NCBI GenBank assembly: GCA_014529385.2
Contig: CM043960.1
Coordinates: 122,255,043 to 122,319,042 of the forward strand
Direction: 5' to 3'
DNA from: Adiantum capillus-veneris
Taxonomy: Eukaryota; Streptophyta; Polypodiopsida; Polypodiales; Pteridaceae
Length of the DNA stretch: 64,000 nt
Of the stretch, positions 31,604-42,552 are shown in pieces. A program made the translations under genes and the position numbers. Position 1 is the first letter of the stretch. Each line of letters begins with the position of its first letter. The notes beneath the pieces were generated by a model. The model did not search any database. It was not told the DNA's origin and saw nothing but the letters and a program-made list of their open reading frames with translations.

Positions 31604-33248
31604 TTTTCTTGAAATGTTGGTCTTTTTGTGCAAAGAATGCTTTGTGCTAGTGCCCTAAGCCCTGATAACTAGTTTTCAACTTAAAAAGTCATCAGTTTAG
31701 CTAAAAAGCCCCCTTATAGGCATTTCAGTTTCCGAAGTCGTCTTTTTGCCTTGGAGTTGAATTTCTTCAACTTTTCTTCTCGAGAGTTGCATTTCCAGCT
31801 CATTGGATATGTTGTGAAGCCACCTATTTGGTTGAACTTGACTTTGGCTCCCCGTTCTCCATCTTTCTCCATTTGGTTGCCCGAAAGCGTCTTTTTCACC
31901 ATCGGTAAGTGAATTAGCTTTCTTTTGGGTTTTGCTTGCAAACATAAGTCATCCATGTATATTTGAAGCTGCTTGTGAAGTTTCATGTCATTTGGTCGTC
32001 AATTTTAGCCGTTATGCCAAAATGACGCTTTGTGTGTCCGCAGCCGAATTGGTTGTTCTGACCTACTTTTGGTGATCCAAACCCGGAGATACTCCATGGT
32101 TGCATTGCCCTCGATGTTGTTAAGCTTCCTGAGAAGTTTTGTGTCGTTTCGATAACTTTTTCCTGTCTGCCTCTTGCAGGCTCTGTTGACCTAGGGTTTT
32201 TCAAGTCGTTCTTTCTCGAGCTTTGAGTGTTAGAAACCCATCTTCTATGTTAGGGTAACCCACCTCTAAGTTCTTGCAAGGTTTGGTTAGGCGGTTGTGC
32301 CCCTACCTAGCGTTCTTCCCCATTCCCCGTCTGCTCTTGTTTCTTGGTTTTGGTCAGTTTTCGCGACAAAAGTTAACGATAAGCATCAAAAGCTTATGGC
32401 AACGAGTCTACCTCTCATGTCTGGTGTCCTCTGAGCTCTCGTAGCAGTCGTAGAAGGCGGTAGAAGGTCGGATGCTCCTGTGTGCTCTTTGCTCTCTCCA
32501 AGAAGGTAATAGTGGAAATGAGCTTGAAAGTGATGTGAAAAATACTTAACTTCGGACTTCCCGGATCACTTGTTACCAAATTTGACATGTGCTCCTATCT
32601 CGTCGTGAAATGCACTTTAGGATTTGAAATTTCTTAATTTGGACTCCGTTTGACCTGTTTCTGAGAAATCTGTCCACTTTGCCAAAATTCTGTCATTTCG
32701 GGCTTTCCGCAACTTTTTCAGAACTGTACCCAATTTTTACCATGGGTTGCCCTTGTCATTAGGACCATCACCGTCTATTCTTTTCTTTTTTCCGATCTCA
32801 TTTCACTTGCTTTTTTATTTTTCTTTTACTTTTATCAAGAAAATCATAAAAAATAAAAGAAAATAGCAAATTGAAGCCAAAAAATTCCAAACATACACAA
32901 TAAATAGCTGGTAACTCTGTGTATATGAATATACAATTATTTGTGATTTTTGGACTTGGATTACCACTTTTTTCCACTTTTTAGCTTCAAAAACACTCTT
33001 ATTTAGTGATATTTACACGTCTAGAGACCCAAATTCATCATTTGATCTCTTCTTGTTGCAAAACAAGGTATATAAGGGCATAAATATTATCAATATCCGC
33101 AATCAAACATAAAAATTACAAAATCATGTAAGACACTGCCCTTGTAATATAATTTTTGTTTTTCTTTGTTTTTGGCGCTTGTAGCTGCTTTGTAACTCCT
33201 GTATACCTGTATACCTCCCCCCCTCCTAGTCTGAGTCCTCCCGGACGA

Positions 33249-34406
33249 CTATGAAGTGTCTGTGGGCGAAGCAATGTAGTTGTTTTGGTCATAAGTTCCC
33301 AGTGCAATTGTAGAGCGATGATACAACAGTCTTTCCAATAAAGCTGCTCTTTGTTTGATTGAAGGATTGGTGGTTGGGTTTTGGGTTGGTTTTGGCACTG
33401 CGGTAGTAGAATCAGTAGATGGATTCTTCTTTACTTTGTTGTTCCCTTTCACAATCCAAATCTGCTTCCGCTTCACTTGTGCTTGCCACAAACTCTTTGC
33501 GACCCAAACCTGCTTTGTTCTTTGTGTTGATTTCCTCGACTTGAAATACCTAGGAGTGTCCGTTGATTGTACTGAAGGGAGTTCCTGTTTACAAATCTTT
33601 GGGATCCAAATTTGCTTGCTATAGCTTTGTGCCGTCATGAACTTCTTTGGAATCCAGATCTGTTTCACTGTCCTTGATTGTCTGGAATCACTCTGTTGTC
33701 TGGTATTGAAGACTCTGTTTTCCACCTTTGTGTTCTCTGGCACAACCTTTTTTGGTCTCCATACCAACTTTGACTCCGTTTTTTCCCAAGGTTGAGCTGT
33801 TATATTATTGTTTGTCTTCTTTATCCACTGTTGAGAATTCCTCGTCGAAGAGTAATCCGGTTGTATAGAAACTTTTGGTTGCCATTGCTTCTTCTTTTTC
33901 TCTGGTTGTTGTTTACCTTTGTCTTTGGATTCGTCCTTTGGAGTTGGCTCTTCTCCTTTGGTGAACTTAACTGATTGACTTTCACCTTCGTATTTGATAA
34001 GCACTGATTTAGAACTCCAGTCAATCATTGCATTGTATTGCTTCTGCCATGGTTGTCCTAGCAATAATGGTTGTTGTGTAGCTTGGTCTTCAACCACGTA
34101 AAACATATGAGGATACACATAACGGTTAATCTGTATATGTAAAACTGTGCATCCGACAGTTTTGATTGAATTCTCAGAGTAACTCTTTAACTCTTGCTTG
34201 GCAGTTTGTAGTTTAGTGTCATTTGTCAATTGTCTATACAAACTGAGTGAAAGTAGGTTAGCTTGAGCTCCTGAATCCAATAGTGCTCTGGCTTTGATTT
34301 GGTTGGTTCCTACTTTGCATTCAATGATGGGTTCTTCTTTGTCATTATCCATTTCTGTTTCTTTTCTCCATTCTTTCCTTCGCCTCGGCCTGCGCTTCCT
34401 CCACAA
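33249..34406 (-). CDS. GypD second retropepsin-like ORF with Lys-Trp repeats
   Basis: 385 residues in a single open frame. After a basic N-terminus, residues about 25-140 form a retropepsin-like domain: ARALLDSGAQANLLSLSLY at about 38-56 with the catalytic DSGA, and LLLGQPWQKQYNAMIDW near 113-129. The rest is basic and low complexity with repeated K-x-[IV]-W-[IVR]-x-K motifs (KLVWRPKK, KQIWIPKK, KQIWIPKI, KQVWVAKS, KQIWIVKG) spaced 15-35 residues apart, and a KQRAALLERLL tail. It lies downstream of integrase, separate from the ordinary pol protease at 38063-39211. The repeats could bind nucleic acid; that is inference. GypA carries a decayed homologue. Confidence 0.7.
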   Translation of the reverse strand: MWRKRRPRRRKEWRKETEMDNDKEEPIIECKVGTNQIKARALLDSGAQANLLSLSLYRQLTNDTKLQTAKQELKSYSENSIKTVGCTVLHIQINRYVYPHMFYVVEDQATQQPLLLGQPWQKQYNAMIDWSSKSVLIKYEGESQSVKFTKGEEPTPKDESKDKGKQQPEKKKKQWQPKVSIQPDYSSTRNSQQWIKKTNNNITAQPWEKTESKLVWRPKKVVPENTKVENRVFNTRQQSDSRQSRTVKQIWIPKKFMTAQSYSKQIWIPKICKQELPSVQSTDTPRYFKSRKSTQRTKQVWVAKSLWQAQVKRKQIWIVKGNNKVKKNPSTDSTTAVPKPTQNPTTNPSIKQRAALLERLLYHRSTIALGTYDQNNYIASPTDTS

Positions 34407-34574
34407 TCATTTTCTTTTTCTAGGCACGCAACTTTTCTTGATGTATTTTGAGAAGCATGTCTTGGGTTAGCGGCAAAAGATACTTTTTCACTCTGCATCC
34501 ACTAATCCAATTGGGCATTTCTTCTCCGTCTAATGTAGCAAGCTTGACGGCTCCACTTGGTGATAGATCTTTAA

Positions 34575-36248
34575 TCACCAGAGGTCCCACCCTCGCTTTT
34601 TAAGCTTCTTAGCATGCTGTTTCAGAGTGTAAACTAGGACATAGTCCCCAAACTTAAACTCTTTAGTCCGCACATGCTTATCAAAAAATTCCTTTTGTCG
34701 CCTTTTTTGAGCGTAGATAGAAGCTACTGCTTTTAGGCAAAGCTCATCTAGCTTTTCCAGGTCATCTATTCTATCAGAAAGCTCGTGCCCTGTCCACTCT
34801 AGATCCTTAGCCACCCTTAAGGTTGAAATCAAGAATTATATTGGTAAGATAGCATTTAGCCCAAAAACCATGTTATATGGAGTCGTTCCTATTGATGTTT
34901 TATATGCTACCCTATATGCCCATAATGTTGAATGCAACTTCTGGTCCCAGTCAGTTCTCGACTCAGATACAATCTTCGTAAGGACCGTGCATATGGTTTT
35001 GTTTGTTGCCTCAGCTTGTCCGTTTGCTTGTGGATGATACGGGGCTGATTTCCTATGGATTACCATGAATTCATCTAGAAGGATCTCTATCACTTCATTT
35101 ATAAAATGTGTGCCTCGATCACTCACAATTTCTATTGGCAATCCATATCGTACAAAGACGTATTCATATAGAAATTGTGCCGTGGTCCTCGCATCTGCTT
35201 TTTGAGTTGCCTTTGCTTCGACCCACTTTGTTAGATAGTCTGTAGCCACAACGATGTATTGTGCATGAGTCTTATATGCAGGAAGTGAAATGGGTCCGAC
35301 ATAATCAATCCCCCATTTTGCAAAAGCTCTTGCCCCCATCATTGGTCTAAGCGGCATATCATCTCTTTTAAGTGGTACTTTGGTCCGCTGACAGTCATCG
35401 CACCGTTTAACGTATTCCTCAGCGTCCATATGTAATGTTGGCCACCATATTCTTGCGGCTAAGACAAGTTTTGCGGTCTTATCACCTGAGAAATGGCCTC
35501 CACCTACTCCTCCATGAGCTTGCTCTAGGATTATCACATACTCAGACTCTGATGCGCAAATCCTAAGCTGGTTGTCTTTACATCTCTTATAGAGTTGATC
35601 TCCTATTAAAGTGTAATCTCTAGCTTCTGTCTCTACAGATTTCTGACGAGCTTTTGACGTTCCGTCTGGGAAAGTTCTATTTGTGAGATATTCAACAATA
35701 TACTGACTCCATTCCGGAGCGATCATTATCTGATATAATGTCGAATACTCTGCTGGCGGTTTTGATGAACATACAATACATACAGTGATATATTCATGTA
35801 CGCTTTCTTTCATTCCTGGCCAATAGACTCCCAATTGTAACAAATTCCTATATGTGTTCCTTCTTGAACAATGAAATGCACATTCCTGAACATGTGCTTC
35901 ACGCAGATATATATTATATTCCTCAGGATTGATGCATAGTCGTAAAACATGATCATTTCCCAATTGATACAACCTTCCTGCAACCAATTGAAGATTCTTG
36001 GATTGCTGAATAGCAATATGTTTCTGGTTGTATTCTCTTCTATCAAACTCTCCTCCATAGGTTAATAGGTTAACGACATTTTGAGACCACTTTGGTATCA
36101 TTTCTATGTTGAACAAGTACGCGTCTGGCATGTCGTCATCTACTCCTATAGGGTCTTCTCCATTCGTCAATCGCGAAAGATGATCAGCTCTAAGATGTAG
36201 AATTCCAGTAAGATAATGAACCATCTCACTATTCTCCCGGTATTGCAT
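34575..36248 (-). pseudogene. GypD integrase with tandem H2C2 modules
   Basis: A 470-residue frame plus an 85-residue C-terminal part separated by one in-frame stop near 34836. Two H2C2 zinc modules occur: the first has LREAHVQECAFHCS near 35900 and CIVCSS near 35775; the second has LEQAHGGVGGGHFSGD near 35515 and CDDCQRTK near 35400. Each is preceded by an LYQL/LYKR-type strand. The DDE core follows with all three acidic residues: KWGIDYVGP, VSDRGTHF and GQAEATNK. The C-terminal part (KEFKFGDYVLVY) is the usual DNA-binding end. Apart from the stop it looks functional in design. Most gypsy integrases have one H2C2 module. Confidence 0.82.
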
Positions 36249-38014
36249 GGTTTATTTACTAGGTAGAGCAAGGCTTGGTGATCCGTAAAAAACACAAACT
36301 TGTTGGCTAGAAGATAATGCCGAAATTTCTTCACAGCATATATCATTCCTAATCCTTCTCGCTCTGTTGTGGTATAATTCTTCTCTGCATTGTTGAGCTG
36401 TCGACTGGCGTAACAGATAGGAAAATCCATGTTTCCTTCTTCTGGCTGAGCCAGAATGCATCCTATTGCATATGCCGAAGCATCTATATGCACATGGAAT
36501 ATCTTCTCCCAATCTGGTGATTTCAAGACTGGAGCGGTAATGAGTGCCTCTTTCAATTTCTTGAATGATTCCTCACACTCCTCTGTCCACTCAAAGTTCA
36601 CTATTAGCCTGTAAAGTGGTTGGCCTATTATAGCGTACATGTAAATGAATCGTCTATAATATCCGCAATGTCCCATAAAGCTCTGTACTTGTTTCGCATT
36701 GGTTGGTCTAGGCATATCCACTATAACTTTTATCTTCTCTAAATCCGTGGATATTCCGTTTTGTGAGACAATATGTCCCAGAATTCTGCCCTGTCGGACC
36801 ATAAACACACATTTCTCAGGATTGAGACAAATGCGATATGTCCTACATTTCTCAAATACTTTTCTTAGGTGTTCTAGATGCTCATCTCTCATAAGAGAAT
36901 GTACACATAAGTCATCCATGTATATTTCTAGAAACAACCTTAAGTATTCTTTGAAAGCATGCGTCATCAGCCTCTGGAAGGTTGCGGGAGCATTGGTTAG
37001 ACCAAAAGGCATAACCCGATAAGCATAAATTCCCCACTCCGTTGCAAAAGCTGTTTTATGTTGATCTTACAGTGCTATGGCTAGCTGGTTATATCCTGAA
37101 AAACCATCAAGAAAAGAGTATGGTGTTTTCCCTGATACACGCTCTAGAACATGATCAGTTATCAGCAGGGGATAATTGTCCCTGATTGTTGCAGCATTCA
37201 CTTTCTTTAAGTTGACACACACTCGGAGTTTTCCGTTCTTCTTGGGTACTACCACAATTGGAGATACCCAATCGGTGTGTTCAATCTCGTATATAAATTC
37301 AGCTTCCATTAGCTTATCTATCTCTTCTTTGATTCGCTTAGCAAATGTATCATTATATGTGTATGGTCTCTGTCTGCTAGGCTTTGCGTCTTGTTTCAGT
37401 GGGATTGTGTGTTGGCATATCGATGGGTCAACTCCCTTTAAGTCCTTATAAGACCATGCAAACACATCCCTATACTCTCTGAGAAGACTCAAAAGTCTCT
37501 CTATCTCGCCTGGAGACAAATCTGTGGCTATGTACACCGGTCTAGGTGTCTCACCTGGAGCTGCTAAATCAACCTTTTTTGCATCCTCCGGTCCGTCATA
37601 AGATTCGTTCTCCTTTCTCTCTCGAATAGGTGGGGTTAATACCACCTTCCTATCCTCTATTGTGAATTTCCTATAGTGAGAGGGAACATCCATGTTTTCC
37701 TTGATTTTGGCGTTTTCGTCCTCTCCACTCTCAAATTCTGTCTTCCAAACTTCTTTCAGAGTTTTCTTGAGCTCTCTGTACTTGTTTCTACGTTCTAACT
37801 TGGACTCCGTGTGTTCTCTGTTGCGCTTTTTCTTTTCTGATTTTTCTGTTTCTGTTTTCGTTCCATTCCTTTGAACTTGATTTCTTGAGCCTCTTTTGTC
37901 TTTTCGTAAGCTCTTTTGATCATTGCCTCTCATTCTTCCAAAAATCTTGTCCTTAACACAATCTTCCGCCTTTACTAGCATTAAGAATTGATTTTTTCCT
38001 CTTATTCTAAGCAT
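36167..38014 (-). pseudogene. GypD reverse transcriptase / RNase H
   Basis: 38014-37067 starts with a basic linker (KNQFLMLVKAEDCVKDKI) and enters RT at RPYTYNDTFAKRIKEEIDKL, followed by TDWVSPIVVVPKKNGKLRVC near 37245. One in-frame stop near 37067 interrupts. 37012-36167 continues with [16 protein letters not shown], the catalytic YMDDLCVHS near 36915, and RNase H (HVHIDASAYAIGCILAQ near 36490, TDHQALLYLVNKPCNTGR near 36270). A frameshift near 36190 joins to the integrase frame. All catalytic aspartates of RT are present. No second RNase H is seen, unlike GypB. Confidence 0.85.
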
Positions 38015-38062
38015 CGGATTGGTTCTAACCCCCTTTGTTTTTTTTTTTGCTCTATAGCGTTT

Positions 38063-39211
38063 CTAGCGTTGTTTAGTTTGGTTCGGAAAATCATAAAATC
38101 GGACATCCGTTATAGTTTCTTCGTTTCCGCTTGAATTGTCTGTTGACTCGTTGTCTGCTTCATTTCCCCACTCAGGATGATCGGGAATGTCGTGAAACAC
38201 CTCCTCTTCATCTTCCTTTTCCAGTGTATCGTTCTTTTCAGTTTCTTTTTCGAGTACAGTTCTCAACATGAAGTACGGAACCACGTCGTACCCGTCCTTG
38301 TCGCAAAATTTCGTTGTGGGACCATCCGGAATTGCACAAACATCTAGGGTTGCTAGAATGTGTGTCCATTCTAATGGTTCAAGCATGTCCTCTGGAAAGG
38401 GTTCTCCTATATAAGTTTCGTCTTCGATAGCCCTTTCTAAAACACATTCTTCTCGTTTCAGACTTCCACATTTCGAAGCTCCACACATCCATAACTCCTT
38501 GGGTTTACCTAACCAAGCTAGAAATTCGGATCCCGCCAAAGTAGCTGAATCAAACTTCTCCACCGGTGTTCGGTTCACATCTTTGTAGCTATGGTCTTTC
38601 AGGTTCACACGTGTAGTGGTTTCCATATTTCTCAGGTATATGTGATCGTAGCCCCAGTCCTGGACCATTTTCAACTGTCTCATGAATGGTCTTCCCAGTA
38701 TGATATCATAGTTATTCTCCTTGCCAAAATCGACAATAGTAAAAGTATGTTCGTATTCAATGCCGCAAGAAGTCACTACAACTTTCTCTAATAACCCCAC
38801 AGGTTTCTCCATGTGTCCATCTGCTAATTGGAGTTTCAACCTAGTCTTCCTTATTGCTGGTTTCCCCCATTTTTTCCAGATTTCTTTTGTAGCAATGGCT
38901 ACCCCAGCTCCGCTGTCTAGTATTGCCATCGTGTTCACGCCTTGGAATTCAACTGGTAAGGTTGTATTCCCCTCTTCACCTTCGCAATACTCTCCTACCT
39001 TGTTTAAGGGTACAGGCTTAGCGTTCTTTTGTGGTTTACTCAGCTCTTGTATACCCTCTTTCAGTCTCGATGTTGGGTCTTTTATCCCGAATTTCTCCAA
39101 GCATTTTCCTACAGTGGTCCACATATGTGGTCTTAGCTTCAAAAGCTTAGCTAGAGTGATAGTGCATGTCACTGGTGTTGACAAGATCTCTATCAATCCT
39201 TGCGAGTCCAT
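38063..39211 (-). CDS. GypD pol protease (first retropepsin)
   Basis: 382 residues in one frame. The active site is NTMAILDSGAGVAIA (DSGA near residue 97), followed by HTFTIVDFGKENNYDIILGR and PFMRQLKMVQDWG, the C-terminal hallmarks of the fold. The N-terminal part (LSTPVTCTITLAKLLKLRP) aligns with GypA. The C-terminal acidic tail (TEKNDTLEKEDEEEVFHDIP) is a linker. It would process the Gag-Pol polyprotein. The frame is separated from gag by one in-frame stop near 39230, and from RT by a short gap. Confidence 0.78.
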   Translation of the reverse strand: MDSQGLIEILSTPVTCTITLAKLLKLRPHMWTTVGKCLEKFGIKDPTSRLKEGIQELSKPQKNAKPVPLNKVGEYCEGEEGNTTLPVEFQGVNTMAILDSGAGVAIATKEIWKKWGKPAIRKTRLKLQLADGHMEKPVGLLEKVVVTSCGIEYEHTFTIVDFGKENNYDIILGRPFMRQLKMVQDWGYDHIYLRNMETTTRVNLKDHSYKDVNRTPVEKFDSATLAGSEFLAWLGKPKELWMCGASKCGSLKREECVLERAIEDETYIGEPFPEDMLEPLEWTHILATLDVCAIPDGPTTKFCDKDGYDVVPYFMLRTVLEKETEKNDTLEKEDEEEVFHDIPDHPEWGNEADNESTDNSSGNEETITDVRFYDFPNQTKQR

Positions 39212-39232
39212 GACTTTTTCTGATGAAATTCT

Positions 39233-41442
39233 TCATGAGGGAAGTGCTTTAATCTCGGATTTTGCTTCATACTCTCCTAAGTATGAAGGTAAGGTATTCA
39301 GTGAGTGAGGTTTGCTCTCCATTGTTCTAACAGAGCCCTCATCTCCCCAGTAAGATTGCAGATCCAAGTCCACTTGAGATCCTGCCTCAAATTCCACTAT
39401 GGGAGGATTCTTGATGTCCTTTTCCCAATTTGTCTGATTAGCTTGGCAACTTAGCTCGTTTGCAAAGTTTGCCTCTCTCACTTGTTCCAAAATTCATTGT
39501 AATCCTCATCTCTTCCGTAAGACCTCTGTATGACTGGATGAAAACTCTCTATCTCCTGATCGGTTGTGTTCAATACTATGCGGTCATCCTTGTATGTATT
39601 TTCAGGCTTTTGTGCACTGGGCGTCTTTTCTGCTACCCGTGAAACGACAGTCTCTTGCTGAATTGGGTTTTCCGTTCCACAATTCATTGTTTCTTTTGGT
39701 GGTTCTAATAAGGCTTGTACAGTCTCGATCATTCTCTGGCACATTTCAAGTCTCTGCTTTTCCAATTCCGCGTTTGGGTATGTCATCCACCTCTGTTCTT
39801 GTGTTTGGTTGTTCTTTAACCTAGCTTCGTAAGCTTTCATCAGTGCGTCCAATGGTTCGTGTACTTTGTCGACTAGCACTGATCCCCCTGAGCTTAAGCT
39901 CGTTGTTTCTTTGATACTCTTTTGTTTCGTTCTTTCCGGGCTCATCTCTTGTTTCCCGTTTTGACTCTCAAGTTTTTCTAATCTATCTTTCGTTCGCTTT
40001 AGTTCCTCACCTAGAATAGCGTCTTCACGTTCTTTTCTCAACTTCATGCGTGCTTTTCTAGCTTTCCATGTGTTTTTCTGACTCCGCGGTCCTTGACTAA
40101 CCACTTCAGTTGCTAACTTTCCATTCTCAGGTTCTCTAGTGGTTTTCTTAGCTTGAGCTCTAGTAACAACTTGCATTGGTATCAGAGTTTCATTTTTAGA
40201 CCCACTGCTGGTAGGAATAGTTTCTAGCATATTCAACGTCGTCTTTTGCACTTTGTTTGGATTCTTTGAACAATACTCAATGAAGTGAGTAACCCCACAC
40301 TCAGTGCAATAAGCGTTAATTCTAATGATTTCCGTATGTGGACAAACATTCATCAGATGGTCACCTCCACACTTGTAACAGGGTCCTAGTGCTGGTCTTG
40401 GTCCCACTTGATTCGTCCTTTGTGGATAGGATGGTCTTTGTCCTATTAACCCTCCATGAGCTATGAACATCAATGTTCTTGCGTCCAAATTGTATCTCTC
40501 TTCATCAGAAGCACTTGTAACTGTTGGTATTCCAACATTCCCAATCATGCCCCATGGTTCTGGTTGTTTGGGTTCTTCTGGTGGGTAATACACAGTTGGA
40601 GACATGTGTGCACCAGATTCTTCATAATAGGCTTGAACAGGCACTAAGGCTTGTTCTTCCTGATTCTCTAAGGTTGGTGCATATCTAATTCCCACTGGTC
40701 TTGCTCCTGGTAAAGGTGGTTGTTGTCCCAATACCGGTTGCGGTCTTTCTATCCCCATAGGTCCTGGTACATTTCTCGTTGGGTATCTAGGTACTGGATG
40801 TACCTGAGGTGGTGCTAATTGAGCATGAGGTGCATACTGACGCTCCCTTACATACCCTTTGTTGTAATAGCACTTCTCTGTTGGATGATTTGCCCATTTT
40901 TTCTCAATAGCACACCATTTCAGTGGTTTTGGCAATGGTTTTTGGTATGGTGCCATCCTTTTTAGAGCCTCTTCTATCATTTGCTCTACATTTGGCATGG
41001 TTGTTGTTTGTACATTCTTTTTAGTGGTAGTCTCGCTCGCTACGGAGGAAGAGCTACTGGATGCAAAATCTGTATCCGCTGACACCTCTCCATAAACCGT
41101 ACAGTTATCCACTAAGTACAATGCTTCTCTCGTCACTTGCTCGAAACTTGTACAAGCTTTCAAGTGCAAGTCCTTCTTGAGAGTGTCGTTTCTCAGTCCC
41201 TCAATAAAGAGAACAGAGAGTCTGTCATCTTGTGGTCGTTCACGTACTGGACATCTCTCAATGTATTGTTTGAAGCGAAGTGAAGCTTCCTTCACTTTTT
41301 CGTGTTCTCTCTGTTTAAAAGCATATATTTGTGAGACCGTATTGTGCTTAATCCCTCGTTTTGAGAATTCCTCAGCAAACTCTCTTAGCAAATGGTCAAT
41401 GTCATGGAATCCCCCTATGTTCAGTGGTTGAAACCATGTCAA
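39233..41442 (-). pseudogene. GypD gag: capsid, zinc knuckles and C-terminal linker
   Basis: A 654-residue frame (41442-39478) plus an 85-residue frame (39490-39233) one base out of phase. Capsid (Retrotrans_gag type) occupies residues about 1-120: LREFAEEFSKRGIKHNTVSQ, then DDRLSVLFIEGLRND. A Pro/Gln-rich middle carries MGIERPQPVLGQQPPLPGAR. Two short knuckles, CYKCGGDHLMNVC near residue 354 and CTECGVTHFIEYC near 377, have CX2CX3HX4C spacing, one residue shorter than the canonical CX2CX4HX4C. A charged C-terminal part includes SGGSVLVDKVHEPLDALM. The capsid frame continues from the upstream 41500-42552 block after one in-frame stop near 41500. Confidence 0.8.
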
Positions 41443-41499
41443 TGCCGTACCTTCTAGAGTAAGACCAAATCCCTCGTATTGTGTATGGAAATCTGTTAT

Positions 41500-42552
41500 C
41501 TACTCAGCTCTTAAGACTTGCTTAAAGAGTGACACATGTGCATACGGATCTCCTGAACCACCATACTTCTTTGGCATACACTTCGCGACTTGAGATGGTC
41601 TCATACGTCTATGGTCTGCTACCAATCTCATTGCTCCTGTGTCCCGGCTAAAGCTTTCTCTAGCATCATGGACTTCATGGGTTACCCTTGTCGGTTCCCC
41701 TACCCTGAATCTACTACTAGGAGGTAAATGTGATGGTTCCGCTTCGAACCTTGGACCTCGATTCGTATCCATTGACTCTCTGGAATGTAATGATCCCATT
41801 GGTCCAAGCTTCGAGTACGGAGGTTGGCTGAAAGAGTCAGCAACCTGAGTTCTTTGTCCTCCTGTTGTCATTGGGTTTTGCACTCCATTTGTTGGTGCTG
41901 GTCTTTGTGAGCTAGAAGTAACATAATACTGATGTAGTGGTCCCCCAAAGTATGTATATCCTTCTAATTCTTTCTTGCCCATTGTTGAGTATTGCCTCCC
42001 ATACTTGTCGTAAGCGGCAATTTTCACTTCCGATCCCTCTGTGTAGGTAAAGACATAAAGTCTTTTTCGGTCTATCAACTCTCCAGTGTAGGGTTCTTCA
42101 CATCTATAATAGAGATCCTGCTCCCCATTATTATATTTGTATAGCCCCACATAGATGTTATCAGTGTTGATCCTTGTAGTTTCATTCTCTCTTCTTAACC
42201 TCGCATCAGGGAATTTCATTATTGGTGCCTTCTCCTCAAGTTCTTCATCTACTTTGGCTTTGGTGCCCCTCAATCCCCACTTGTCCACAATGTTAGGGTT
42301 TAGGACTACCAAGTACATGGTACCCTCGTCATCTAGATATCTATCTCCGCTATAGCTCACAGGCACTAAGTCCTTGAACTCACTAGGTCTCTCCTCTATC
42401 TTTACACAATAGCGGTCCATTCCATCTTTGTAGATCTTGGCACCTTGCTCATTGTCGTACTGGTATTTTATGAACAATAGCTTCATTGTGGCGGAAGGGT
42501 TTGATGATCCTGCTGCCATATTTTCTCTGTTGTTCAGGTTCAGGTGTTCCAC
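41500..42552 (-). CDS. GypD gag N-terminal domain of unknown function
   Basis: 350 residues from MEHLNLNNRENMAAGSSNP. Residues about 20-220 look globular: KLLFIKYQYDNEQGAKIY, YLVVLNPNIVDKWGLRG, NIYVGLYKYNNGEQDLYYR and LYVFTYTEGSEVKIAAYDKY. GypA has a clear relative at 13108-13815, including the NP[ND][IV][VI]DKWGL motif. The C-terminal part leads into capsid (MPKKYGGSGDPYAHVSLFKQ) and ends at one in-frame stop. I do not recognise the domain. The start is the first Met after the leader; the CACTA insertion lies 106 bp upstream. Confidence 0.6.
   Translation of the reverse strand: MEHLNLNNRENMAAGSSNPSATMKLLFIKYQYDNEQGAKIYKDGMDRYCVKIEERPSEFKDLVPVSYSGDRYLDDEGTMYLVVLNPNIVDKWGLRGTKAKVDEELEEKAPIMKFPDARLRRENETTRINTDNIYVGLYKYNNGEQDLYYRCEEPYTGELIDRKRLYVFTYTEGSEVKIAAYDKYGRQYSTMGKKELEGYTYFGGPLHQYYVTSSSQRPAPTNGVQNPMTTGGQRTQVADSFSQPPYSKLGPMGSLHSRESMDTNRGPRFEAEPSHLPPSSRFRVGEPTRVTHEVHDARESFSRDTGAMRLVADHRRMRPSQVAKCMPKKYGGSGDPYAHVSLFKQVLRAE

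Larger units (their letters stand above)
30429..33248. promoter_or_regulatory. GypD second leader with palindrome array
   Basis: About 2.8 kb between the second retropepsin ORF and the 3' coding block, without supportable genes. The downstream third (30596-31603) holds five 22-bp palindromes. The upstream part (32770-33010) is AT-rich, as in GypA at 4080-4430. It occupies the same place as 2676-4536 in GypA. The arrangement suggests a promoter, leader or intron region for the 3' block; the function is inferred. Confidence 0.6.
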
